Origin: JBBQSN01 sp038213835
GTDB lineage: Bacteria > Actinomycetota > Actinomycetes > Actinomycetales > CAWJMD01
NCBI GenBank assembly: GCA_038213835.1
Contig: JBBQSN010000037.1
Coordinates: 1-24,408, forward strand
Direction: 5' to 3'
Length of the DNA: 24,408 nucleotides
Part shown: piece after piece, positions 1 to 6,309 of the stretch
Layout: the number at the start of each line of letters is the position of its first letter
Numbering within the stretch: the stretch's first letter is position 1
Notes under the pieces: generated by a model
Database searches by the model: none
Told to the model about the DNA's origin: nothing
The model's input: the letters and a program-made list of their open reading frames with translations, nothing else
Program-made: the position numbers and the translations under genes

Positions 1-1696
1 GGGTCGCCCGCATCAGGATCGAGGTGATCATCGAGTTCACGAACGAGCTCTTGCCGGCGCCCGTGGCCCCCGCGACCAGCAGGTGCGGCATCTTCGCCAG
101 GTTGGCCACCACGTAGCCACCCTCGACGTCCTTGCCGACGCCCATCATCATCGGGTGCTCGTTGCGGCGCGCGGCCTGCGAGCGCAGCACGTCCCCCAGT
201 GAGACGGTCTCGCGGTCGGCGTTCGGGATCTCGATGCCGATCGCCGACTTGCCCGGGATCGGCGACAGGATCCGGACGTCGGCGCTGGCGACCGCGTACG
301 CGATGTTCTTCGACAGCGCGGTGACGCGCTCGACCTTGATGCCGTGGCCGAGCTCGACCTCGTACCGGGTGACCGTTGGGCCGCGGCTGAAACCGGTGAC
401 CTGGGCGTCGATCTCGAACGAGTCGAGCACCCCGGTCAAGGCCTCCACGACGCGGTCGTTGGCGGCGGACCGGGTCTTGTGCGGCGACCCCGGCGCCAGC
501 ACCTCGTTGGGCGGCAGCGTGTACGTGACGTCGCCCGCGAGCAGCAGCTGCTCGGTGCGCTCGGGCAGCGGCTGGTGCGGCGGCGGCTCGAGGACGGCCT
601 TCTCCTTCTCGCCGGCCCGCTCACCCGCGGCGCGGGCGGCGACCAGGCCGGCCACCTCGCGCCTCTGACCCGGCCGGGGTCCGGACGGACCGTCGCCGTC
701 GCCGTCCGGGGCCTGGTCGGCTTCCGACGTCGTGGCGTCGGGGACCAGGGCGGTGGCGTCGTCCTGCGGCGGCGGCCGGGTCCGGCCGAACCGGCGGGCC
801 GGCTTGTCGGGCACCACGGTCACGGGCGTCTCGAACGCCTCGTCGCCCTCGGCCACGCCGCGGCGGCGACCCCTGCGGACCGCGGGATCGCGCGAGTCCT
901 GCGGGAAGTCGGTGCCGTCGGTGCCGTCGGGGCCGTCTGCACCCTCGGCGTGCTGGCCCGCCGGGTGCAGCGTGAGCCGGTGGTACAGCGCGGTGAGCCG
1001 CTGCGGGATCGCGTGCACCGGGGTGGCGGTGACGACCAGGAGCGAGAAGAAGCCGAGCAGCACGAGCAGCGGCACGGTGGCCCAGACCGTCACGGCGGCC
1101 TCCAGCGGCGAGGACAGGAGATAGCCGATCATGCCGCCGCCGCCGCGCATCCGGATCGCGCCGTCGGGCGGGGAGGGCAGGCCGGACGCGAGGTGCACCA
1201 GCCCGGACGCGGCGACCAGCAGGGTCGTGGTGCCGATGCCCATCCGGCCGTTCGCGGCCGCGAGGTCGGGGTGGCGCAGCAGCCGGACGCCGAACAGCAG
1301 CAGCACGAGCGGCAGCACGAGCGAGACCCGCCCGACCGTGCCCGCCACGACGGCGTGCACGACGTCGCCGAAGGTGCCCTCCACGCCCCACCACTCGACG
1401 GCGGCGACGACGATCGCGAGCGCGATCAGGGTGAAGCCGATGCCGTCGCGGCGCAGCTCCGGGTCCAGGTCGCGGCTGGTCGTGCCGATCCTGCGCGCGG
1501 TGCCGCCGACCAGGTGCGCGGTGCCCATGAAGACGCCGCGGGCGGCCCGCAGCGGCAGCGGGGTGCCCTTGGCAGCACGCGGCGGGGGGGCCTGCTTGCG
1601 TCCGGTCGGCCGGGTGGAGCGCTTCGCCGCCGGAGCGGCGGCACGGGTGCTCCCTCGGCCGGCGGAGCGTACGGGAGAAGACGTACGGGTCGCCAT
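1..1696 (-). CDS. ftsK: FtsK/SpoIIIE DNA translocase, 3' end cut by window edge
   Basis: ATP-driven double-stranded DNA pump at the division septum, which clears and segregates chromosome ends. About 565 codons are present. The N-terminal 35 or so residues are basic and Pro/Ala-rich. Four hydrophobic segments lie between roughly residues 65 and 225. A low-complexity Asp/Gly/Pro/Arg linker with short repeats (such as DGTDGTD) follows. The FtsK alpha/beta region then starts near LPPNEVLAPGSPHKT. The Walker A motif GATGAGKS is at about residues 544-551 (bases 47-70), preceded by a typical HPMMMGVGKDVEGGYV stretch. Walker B and the gamma DNA-reading domain would lie outside the window. The ATG at 1696 is chosen because a -10-like TATCTT ends 6 nt before it and there is no Shine-Dalgarno. 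A 7-G run (1584-1590) falls in the early coding region. Family assignment is very secure. Confidence 0.96.
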   Translation of the reverse strand, partial: MATRTSSPVRSAGRGSTRAAAPAAKRSTRPTGRKQAPPPRAAKGTPLPLRAARGVFMGTAHLVGGTARRIGTTSRDLDPELRRDGIGFTLIALAIVVAAVEWWGVEGTFGDVVHAVVAGTVGRVSLVLPLVLLLFGVRLLRHPDLAAANGRMGIGTTTLLVAASGLVHLASGLPSPPDGAIRMRGGGGMIGYLLSSPLEAAVTVWATVPLLVLLGFFSLLVVTATPVHAIPQRLTALYHRLTLHPAGQHAEGADGPDGTDGTDFPQDSRDPAVRRGRRRGVAEGDEAFETPVTVVPDKPARRFGRTRPPPQDDATALVPDATTSEADQAPDGDGDGPSGPRPGQRREVAGLVAARAAGERAGEKEKAVLEPPPHQPLPERTEQLLLAGDVTYTLPPNEVLAPGSPHKTRSAANDRVVEALTGVLDSFEIDAQVTGFSRGPTVTRYEVELGHGIKVERVTALSKNIAYAVASADVRILSPIPGKSAIGIEIPNADRETVSLGDVLRSQAARRNEHPMMMGVGKDVEGGYVVANLAKMPHLLVAGATGAGKSSFVNSMITSILMRAT

Positions 1697-1708
1697 GGTC
1701 GAAAGATA
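1697..1708 (-). promoter_or_regulatory. Candidate leaderless promoter of ftsK
   Basis: On the minus strand, TATCTT (1708-1703) is followed by six bases and then the ATG of ftsK. This is the spacing expected if transcription starts at the start codon. No clear -35 hexamer and no Shine-Dalgarno are visible. It rests on pattern only. Confidence 0.4.
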
Positions 1709-1778
1709 GACCGTGGTCCCAGGATCCACACGCGTCCCACGCCGCACACTGGTCACGTGGCGGTCCTGCTCGGAGGCG

Positions 1779-2126
1779 TCACGCCCGGACCCGACGGACC
1801 GCGGACGCCTCCACCTCGTACCGGCTCACGGCTGCCCCGCCGGCCCTGAAGAAGCGCCGGCGCAGCGCGCCGCACACCTCGGCGTGGTCGCCCTCGTGCA
1901 GCCGCAGCGCGCTGGCGCGGGACCGTCCGGACCAGCACGCGACGTCGATGGTGTCGACGGTCGGCCCCTTCACCCCGCCGGTGGCCCGCACCCTCGCTCG
2001 CGGCACCACCAGCCTCATCGTCACCACCTGGTCGCCGCTCGGCAGCTCTTGGCGCACCGGCTCGGCGCTCACCCGCCCGACCAGCCGCACCTCGTTCGCT
2101 TCCTGCGGCGTCGTGTCGTCGGTCAT
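1779..2126 (-). CDS. Short single-stranded DNA-binding protein (SSB paralogue)
   Basis: 115 aa, nearly all one OB fold. It opens with NEVRLVGRVSAEPVRQELPS, the usual SSB first strand and turn, continues with VVTMRLVVPR, then DTIDVACWSGRSRASA (where SSB proteins carry the W/F-x-V strand), and ends in YEVEASAVRRVRA. It should bind single-stranded DNA. It lacks the Gly-rich linker and the acidic D-D-x-P-F tip that housekeeping SSB uses to recruit partners, so it is probably an accessory paralogue (compare the second SSB of Streptomyces) rather than the replication SSB. The ATG start at 2126 has GGAGAC about 5 bases upstream. It lies 82 bp upstream of ftsK on the same strand, and ftsK appears to have its own promoter. 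It could instead be called an OB-fold protein of unknown role. Confidence 0.85.
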   Translation of the reverse strand: MTDDTTPQEANEVRLVGRVSAEPVRQELPSGDQVVTMRLVVPRARVRATGGVKGPTVDTIDVACWSGRSRASALRLHEGDHAEVCGALRRRFFRAGGAAVSRYEVEASAVRRVRA

Positions 2127-2143
2127 CGCCCGTCTCCTGTCCC

Positions 2144-2164
2144 GACCGGGGCGTCCGCCCGGTC
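2144..2164. other. Perfect inverted repeat in the ssb leader
   Basis: GACCGGG (2144-2150) and CCCGGTC (2158-2164) flank a 7-nt loop. This sits 18 bp upstream of the SSB start and about 105 bp downstream of the MarR stop. It may be the terminator of the MarR transcript or an operator/leader hairpin of ssb. The sequence does not decide between these. Confidence 0.4.
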
Positions 2165-2269
2165 CGTGCGACCCAGGCTGGGAGCCGACGCCGACAGCGG
2201 GGGCGGGGTCGCCCTCCGACCTGTGGACAGCGTCCGCCGGGCGGGGCTGTGGACGGCGGGACGGCCGAG

Positions 2270-2830
2270 CTACGCCGATTCGCCGGCGTCCTGGTCCGGG
2301 TCCTGGTCCTGGTCCGCGTCCTGGTCCGGGTCCTGGTCCGGGTCCTGGTCCGGGTCCTGGTCCTCGGCCTGCGTCCGGGCCTCGCGGGTGGCGGCGACCG
2401 CCTCGACCAGGAACCGCAGCACCAGGGCCTGCTCGGCGGCGTCGAAGCCGGCGATCACCCGGCCCATCGCGGCACCCAGAGGTCGGAACACGCCGTCGGC
2501 GAGGTCCAGGGCCTGCTGGTTGACCTCGATCTGGACCCGGCGGCGGTCGGTGGCCGAGTGCGAGCGCGAGATGTGACCGACCTGCTCCAGCCGACCGAGC
2601 AGGGCGGACGTGGCGGGCGGGCTCAGCCGCAGCAGGTCCGACAGCGCGCCGGGGGTCATCGTCGCGCCGGAGCGGGCCGCGCCCAGGACGTGGGTGAGGG
2701 CGTCCAGGTCGGTGCGGTGCAGACCGGCGGCACCGCCGCGCTCGTCGACGTAGCGGTCGGTCTCCATCACGTACTCGCGCAGCGCGTCGAGGATCGCGCG
2801 GGCGTCGTCACGGGGCTCGTGGACCTCCAC
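2270..2830 (-). CDS. MarR-family transcriptional regulator with repetitive acidic tail
   Basis: 186 aa from a GTG at 2830, preceded by GGGAGGT at good distance. The winged-helix region spans about residues 35-130: MTPGALSDLLRLSPPATSAL is the DNA-recognition helix pair, and HISRSHSATDRRRVQIEV is the wing with the conserved D-R-R. It then has dimerisation helices to about residue 150 (FDAAEQALVLRFLVEAVAAT). The last 30 or so residues are a run of Asp-Gln-Asp-Pro units, unusual for MarR proteins, encoded by a 12-bp DNA repeat. The gene is divergent from the MMPL exporter, with only 89 bp between starts, so it probably represses that exporter and itself and releases DNA on binding a small ligand. 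The ligand is unknown. Confidence 0.9.
   Translation of the reverse strand: MEVHEPRDDARAILDALREYVMETDRYVDERGGAAGLHRTDLDALTHVLGAARSGATMTPGALSDLLRLSPPATSALLGRLEQVGHISRSHSATDRRRVQIEVNQQALDLADGVFRPLGAAMGRVIAGFDAAEQALVLRFLVEAVAATREARTQAEDQDPDQDPDQDPDQDADQDQDPDQDAGESA
2288..2374. repeat. 12-bp tandem repeat in the MarR C-terminal coding region
   Basis: Repeated units of CCTGGTCCGGGT, some changed or shortened, cover about 87 bp. On the coding strand each unit encodes Asp-Gln-Asp-Pro. Because the unit is a multiple of three, copy-number change would lengthen or shorten the tail without a frameshift. Confidence 0.85.
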
Positions 2831-2850
2831 CTGCCACCTCCCTCCCCGGT

Positions 2851-2879
2851 TTGCACATCATCGACGGCGAGCCTATCGT
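2851..2879 (+). promoter_or_regulatory. Promoter of the MMPL exporter gene
   Basis: TTGCAC (2851-2856) and TATCGT (2874-2879) are separated by exactly 17 bp and match four of six bases each of a vegetative -35 and -10. Transcription would start near 2886, leaving a leader that carries GGAAGG (2905-2910) before the GTG at 2920. An upstream in-frame TTG at 2851 coincides with the -35 box, so it is not the likely start codon. Confidence 0.6.
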
Positions 2880-2896
2880 TTCCACCGTCGAACTAT
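2875..2896. promoter_or_regulatory. Candidate MarR operator
   Basis: A 22-bp interrupted dyad, ATcGTT-N10-AACtAT, overlaps the -10 box and expected transcription start of the exporter promoter. A second inverted repeat, TCGACGG (2861-2867) with CCGTCGA (2885-2891), overlaps it. Position and symmetry fit repression by the divergent MarR protein. Confidence 0.45.
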
Positions 2897-2919
2897 TTGT
2901 TGATGGAAGGATACACCTC

Positions 2920-5109
2920 GTGACCGACCAGCCGCTCTCCTCTGCACCCCACCACACCGGCTGGCCGGCCAGGGTCCTGGGTCCGCTCGTGGGTCGTCGG
3001 GCCAAGTGGGTCGTGGTCCTCCTGGCGGTGCTGGTGTCCGGCGCCGCCCTCGGGCTGGCCGGCGAGGCCGAGCCCGTCTCGACCACCGCGGCCGCACTGC
3101 CCGACTCGGCGGAGTCGGCCCGTGCGGCGGTGGCTCGAGCGCAGCTCCCGACCTCGGGCGTCTCCCCCGCGATCGCGGTCTTCGTCCGTGAGGACGGCGC
3201 GCTGGACGAGCAGGACCTCGCCGGGATCCAGGCCGCCGGCGACCGGGCCCTGGCCGTCGCGGCCGAGGTGATGGCGCGCACCGCGGACGAGGGTGGCGCG
3301 CCCGCCGGACCCCCGCCCGGCAGCTCCGAGCCCATCCCGCCTCAGGTCTCCGAGGACGGCTCCACCGCTCTCGTGGTGATCCCGCTGCCGGCCGACCTGG
3401 CCGACGCCGAGCTCGGCACCGCGGTCGACGACCTGCGAGCCACGCTGCGCGAGGAGCTGCCGGACGGCGTCGAGGTCAACCTCACCGGCGGCCCGGCGTT
3501 CGGCGCCGACATCGGGAAGGTCTTCGAGGGCGCCGACATCACCCTGCTCGCGACCACCGCCGGGGTCGTCGCGATCCTGCTGCTGCTCACCTACCGCAGC
3601 CCGTGGCTGTGGCTGGTGCCGCTCACCGTCGTCGGCGTCGGCGACCAGGTCGCCAACAAGGTGCTGGCCGTGCTGAGCCGGGTCAGCGACGTCCGCGCCG
3701 ACGGCGCCGTCACCGGCATCGTGTCGGTCCTGGTCTTCGGCGCGGGGACCAACTACGCCCTGCTCATCATCGCCCGGTACCGCGAGGAGCTGCGGCACGT
3801 CGAGGACCGGCACGAGGCGATGCGACGTGCCCTGGGTTCGGCGGCGCCCGCCGTGCTCGCCAGCGGAGGCACGGTCGTGCTCGCCCTGCTCGCCCTCGGC
3901 TTCGCGGACGACCCGTTCGCCCGCTCCCTCGGTTACGCCGGTGCCGCCGGCATCGTCGTGGCGCTCGTCTACGCGCTGCTCGTGCTGCCCGCGGCCATGG
4001 TGCTGTTCGGCCGTCGCCTGTTCTGGCCGTTCGTCCCCCGCGTCGGCCAGGCCGACCCGACCCGGACCGGCGTGTGGGCCAAGGTCGGCACCGCCGTCAC
4101 CGGTCGCCCGGTCGTCACGGTCGTCGCCTCCGTGCTGCTCCTCGGGGTGCTCGCCACCGGCGGCATCGGCCTGAAGATCGGCCAGTCCCCGGACGAGCAG
4201 TTCCTGGAGCGACCCGAGGCGGTCGTCGGGCAGCAGCAGCTGGCCGACGCCTTCCCGGCCGGCACCGGCGAGCCGGCCGTCGTCATCACCGCGGCCGACA
4301 CGGCGGACGACGTCCAGGCTGCGGTCGAGGGCGTCGAGGGCGTCGACCAGGTCATGGCCGGCGAGGGTGACGGCGAGATCGTCCCGCTCTCGGTCGTGCT
4401 GAGCGCCGAACCCGGCACCGAGGCCGCCTTCGACCAGGTGCGCGACCTGCGCACCGCGGCACAGGGGGCCGACCCGTCCTCGCTGGTCGGCGGCTCCGAC
4501 GCGGAGGCGCTCGACTCGCGCACCACCGCGGCCCGCGACCGGCTGGTGCTCTTCCCGGTGATCCTCGGGATCGTCCTGGTGGTGCTGCTCCTGCTGCTGC
4601 GCTCGGTCGTGGCCGCCGTCGTGCTGGTGCTGACCGTGGTGGCGACGTACGTGGCCAGCACGGGCGCGAGCTGGTTCGCGTTCCAGAACGTGCTCGGCTT
4701 CCCGCCGCTGGAGGTCAGCACGCCGCTGCTGACGTTCCTGTTCCTGGTCGCGCTGGGTGTCGACTACAACATCTTCCTGATCACCCGGGCCCGCGAGGAG
4801 GCCGTCGCCGGGGCGCCCGCCCGGCGCGCGGTCACCACCTCGCTGGCCGTCACCGGTGGGGTCATCACCAGCGCCGGCATCCTGCTCGCCGCGGTGTTCG
4901 CCGTCCTCGGCGTGCTGCCGCTGGTGCAGCTGGCCCAGATCGGCGTCATCGTCGGCTTCGGCGTGCTGCTGGACACGCTGGTCGTCCGCAGCCTGTTGGT
5001 GCCCGCGCTCGTCACGCTGCTGGGAGAGAAGTTCTGGTGGCCGAGCCGTCCTGGCCACGGCAAGCACGTGGCCCACGAGGAGCCGGCGACCGAGACCGTG
5101 CCCGCCTGA
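2920..5109 (+). CDS. MMPL/RND-family membrane exporter
   Basis: 729 aa. Proton-driven inner-membrane exporter of the MmpL/YdfJ type. It has the two-fold layout: TM1 at about residues 27-47, an extracytoplasmic domain to about 205, five TM helices to about 370, then a repeat (TM near 400, a second smaller external domain, five TM helices to about 700). The MMPL signatures are FGAGTNYALLIIARYREEL in the first half and LGVDYNIFLITRAREEA in the second. In the first copy the proton-relay Asp is Asn (N278, Y279), while the second keeps Asp-Tyr (D615, Y616). The GTG at 2920 has GGAAGG nine bases upstream and follows a promoter. The substrate is unknown; lipids, antibiotics or siderophores are typical. 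Control by the divergent MarR is likely. Confidence 0.93.
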   Translation: MTDQPLSSAPHHTGWPARVLGPLVGRRAKWVVVLLAVLVSGAALGLAGEAEPVSTTAAALPDSAESARAAVARAQLPTSGVSPAIAVFVREDGALDEQDLAGIQAAGDRALAVAAEVMARTADEGGAPAGPPPGSSEPIPPQVSEDGSTALVVIPLPADLADAELGTAVDDLRATLREELPDGVEVNLTGGPAFGADIGKVFEGADITLLATTAGVVAILLLLTYRSPWLWLVPLTVVGVGDQVANKVLAVLSRVSDVRADGAVTGIVSVLVFGAGTNYALLIIARYREELRHVEDRHEAMRRALGSAAPAVLASGGTVVLALLALGFADDPFARSLGYAGAAGIVVALVYALLVLPAAMVLFGRRLFWPFVPRVGQADPTRTGVWAKVGTAVTGRPVVTVVASVLLLGVLATGGIGLKIGQSPDEQFLERPEAVVGQQQLADAFPAGTGEPAVVITAADTADDVQAAVEGVEGVDQVMAGEGDGEIVPLSVVLSAEPGTEAAFDQVRDLRTAAQGADPSSLVGGSDAEALDSRTTAARDRLVLFPVILGIVLVVLLLLLRSVVAAVVLVLTVVATYVASTGASWFAFQNVLGFPPLEVSTPLLTFLFLVALGVDYNIFLITRAREEAVAGAPARRAVTTSLAVTGGVITSAGILLAAVFAVLGVLPLVQLAQIGVIVGFGVLLDTLVVRSLLVPALVTLLGEKFWWPSRPGHGKHVAHEEPATETVPA

Positions 5110-5112
5110 TGT

Positions 5113-5155
5113 GCAGGAGTGGTCCCTTCGACTGCCTCGAAGGGGTCACTTCTGC
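5113..5155 (+). terminator. 19-bp stem terminator after the MMPL gene
   Basis: Bases 5113-5131 pair with 5137-5155 along all 19 positions (three G-U wobbles) around a CTGCC loop. The stem begins four bases after the stop codon. There is no U tail, which is common for actinobacterial terminators. The wobbles become A-C mismatches on the other strand, so the perfect fold belongs to the MMPL transcript. Confidence 0.75.
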
Positions 5156-5190
5156 CATCGGAGGAGACCAGGGCCGGGGCAGGAGTGACC
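5144..5190 (+). other. Alternative hairpin sharing the terminator's 3' arm
   Basis: GGTCACTTCTGCC (5144-5156) also pairs with GGCAGGAGTGACC (5178-5190), 13 pairs with one G-U wobble. It uses bases already in the right arm of the terminator, so the two folds exclude each other. It lies in the gap before the convergent phosphoesterase gene. Confidence 0.5.
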
Positions 5191-5202
5191 AGCAGGCGCC
5201 GC

Positions 5203-6144
5203 TCAGTCGGCTCCGACGACGAGGTGGACGATCTCCGGTCGGGTGCCTATGCGCAGCGGCAGGATGCTGACACCGAGACCGGCGGACACGATCAGGTGGC
5301 GACCGTCCTCGACGACGTGTCCGTGCACGTAGCGGCTCCCGTAGCGCGAGGGGACGACGGGCGTACGGCCGAGGATCTTGATCTGGCCGCCGTGGGTGTG
5401 CCCGCACAGGGTCACCGCGTACCGGTCGGGGACCTCGGGGAAGATGTCCGGCTCGTGCGCCAGCAGGATGGCCGGCGCCTCGTCGGCCAGCGTGCCGGTG
5501 AGCCCCTCGAGGTCGTCCACACCGACCTCGGGCGGGCCGAGCCGGGCGAGCTGGTCACCCAGGCCGGCGACCCAGAAGGGCTGGCCGCGATGCTGCAGCC
5601 GGACGGACTGGTTCTCGAGCACGGTGATGCCGACCGCGCTGAGCTCCTGGTCCGCGATGATCGGGCTCCGGCCGCTCGCCTGGGCCTCGGGATCGTCCCA
5701 CCAGTCGTGGTTGCCGAGGACGGCGATCACTCCCAACGGCGCGTCCAGCTGCCGCAGGGACGCGCTGAGCGTCCGCATCGCCTGGCGGTGGGACTCACCC
5801 TCGAGGTGCGAGGCGCCGTAGTCACCGAGGAGCACCACCAGTTCCGGTGACAGGGCGTTGGCGCGCTCGATCACCTGGTCGAGCCGCGCCAGGTCGAGGT
5901 AGGACCCGCCGAAGTGCAGGTCGGCCAGGGCCACCACGCTCAACCGGCGGCCAGGGCGCCAGTCCCGTGGGCATATGCAGTATTCGGCTACCTGGAGGGG
6001 ATAGCGACCGAAGAGACCGACCCCACGGGCCCGGTCGAGGACGAGCTCTGCGACCCGGCTCGTGGAGCGCTTGAACCCGACCCGACGGCTCAGCCACTGG
6101 CGTCCGCGGACCGGGAAGCCCCACACCGGCCATCTGCTCTGCAC
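5203..6144 (-). CDS. Calcineurin-like metallophosphoesterase (YkuE type)
   Basis: 313 aa from the GTG at 6144. All metal-binding blocks are present in order: ALADLHFGG (D75, H77), LVVLLGDYG, VLGNHDWW, LLAHEPDIF and CGHTHGGQI. These build the two-metal phosphoesterase site. YkuE-type members have been linked to cell-wall or UDP-sugar lipid substrates, but the substrate cannot be read here. The N-terminal 60 or so residues are basic with no obvious signal peptide. A longer reading frame reaches 6252, but the 6144 GTG is preferred because TAGCGT lies 7 nt upstream, as for a leaderless gene, and no Shine-Dalgarno is seen at either site. It lies downstream of rnj on the same strand with a 165-bp gap. 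Confidence 0.9.
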   Translation of the reverse strand: MQSRWPVWGFPVRGRQWLSRRVGFKRSTSRVAELVLDRARGVGLFGRYPLQVAEYCICPRDWRPGRRLSVVALADLHFGGSYLDLARLDQVIERANALSPELVVLLGDYGASHLEGESHRQAMRTLSASLRQLDAPLGVIAVLGNHDWWDDPEAQASGRSPIIADQELSAVGITVLENQSVRLQHRGQPFWVAGLGDQLARLGPPEVGVDDLEGLTGTLADEAPAILLAHEPDIFPEVPDRYAVTLCGHTHGGQIKILGRTPVVPSRYGSRYVHGHVVEDGRHLIVSAGLGVSILPLRIGTRPEIVHLVVGAD

Positions 6145-6157
6145 GACAGGGACGCTA
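6145..6157 (-). promoter_or_regulatory. Candidate leaderless promoter of the phosphoesterase gene
   Basis: On the minus strand, TAGCGT (6157-6152) is followed by seven bases and the GTG start. The same GGTAGCGT-N7-start layout precedes dapA. No clear -35 element is seen. Confidence 0.4.
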
Positions 6158-6309
6158 CCGAGCCGACGCCTCGGGCGGGTGGCCGGCCATCGGGCCCACG
6201 GACGGCCCGGTGTGAGCTCCCGACGCGGCCGAGACGTTCCCGAGGCTCGCACGCCTCGTCAACGACCGCTACGGACCGCTGACGAGACGGACGAGCGACG
6301 TCGCGACGA
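6158..6309. other. Gap between rnj and the phosphoesterase, with weak hairpins
   Basis: The gap holds two overlapping weak inverted repeats: CGAGGC (6241-6246) with GCCTCG (6253-6258), and CTCGTCA (6255-6261) with TGACGAG (6280-6286). Either could end rnj transcription. No convincing gene is seen here. Confidence 0.35.

Noticed and set aside
2222..2256. Two DnaA-box-like sequences (TGTGGACAG and TGTGGACGG)
   Set aside because: Only two imperfect copies 26 bp apart in a GC-rich gap, with no AT-rich region or replication genes; too weak for an origin.
2851..2919. TTG start 23 codons upstream for the MMPL protein
   Set aside because: The TTG is the -35 box, there is no ribosome site before it, and GGAAGG precedes the GTG at 2920.
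2893..5076. 727-codon minus-strand open frame opposite the MMPL gene
   Set aside because: It is rich in Arg, Asp, Gln, Gly and His with no motif, as expected from the complement of a GC-rich gene; the plus-strand frame has full MMPL motifs.
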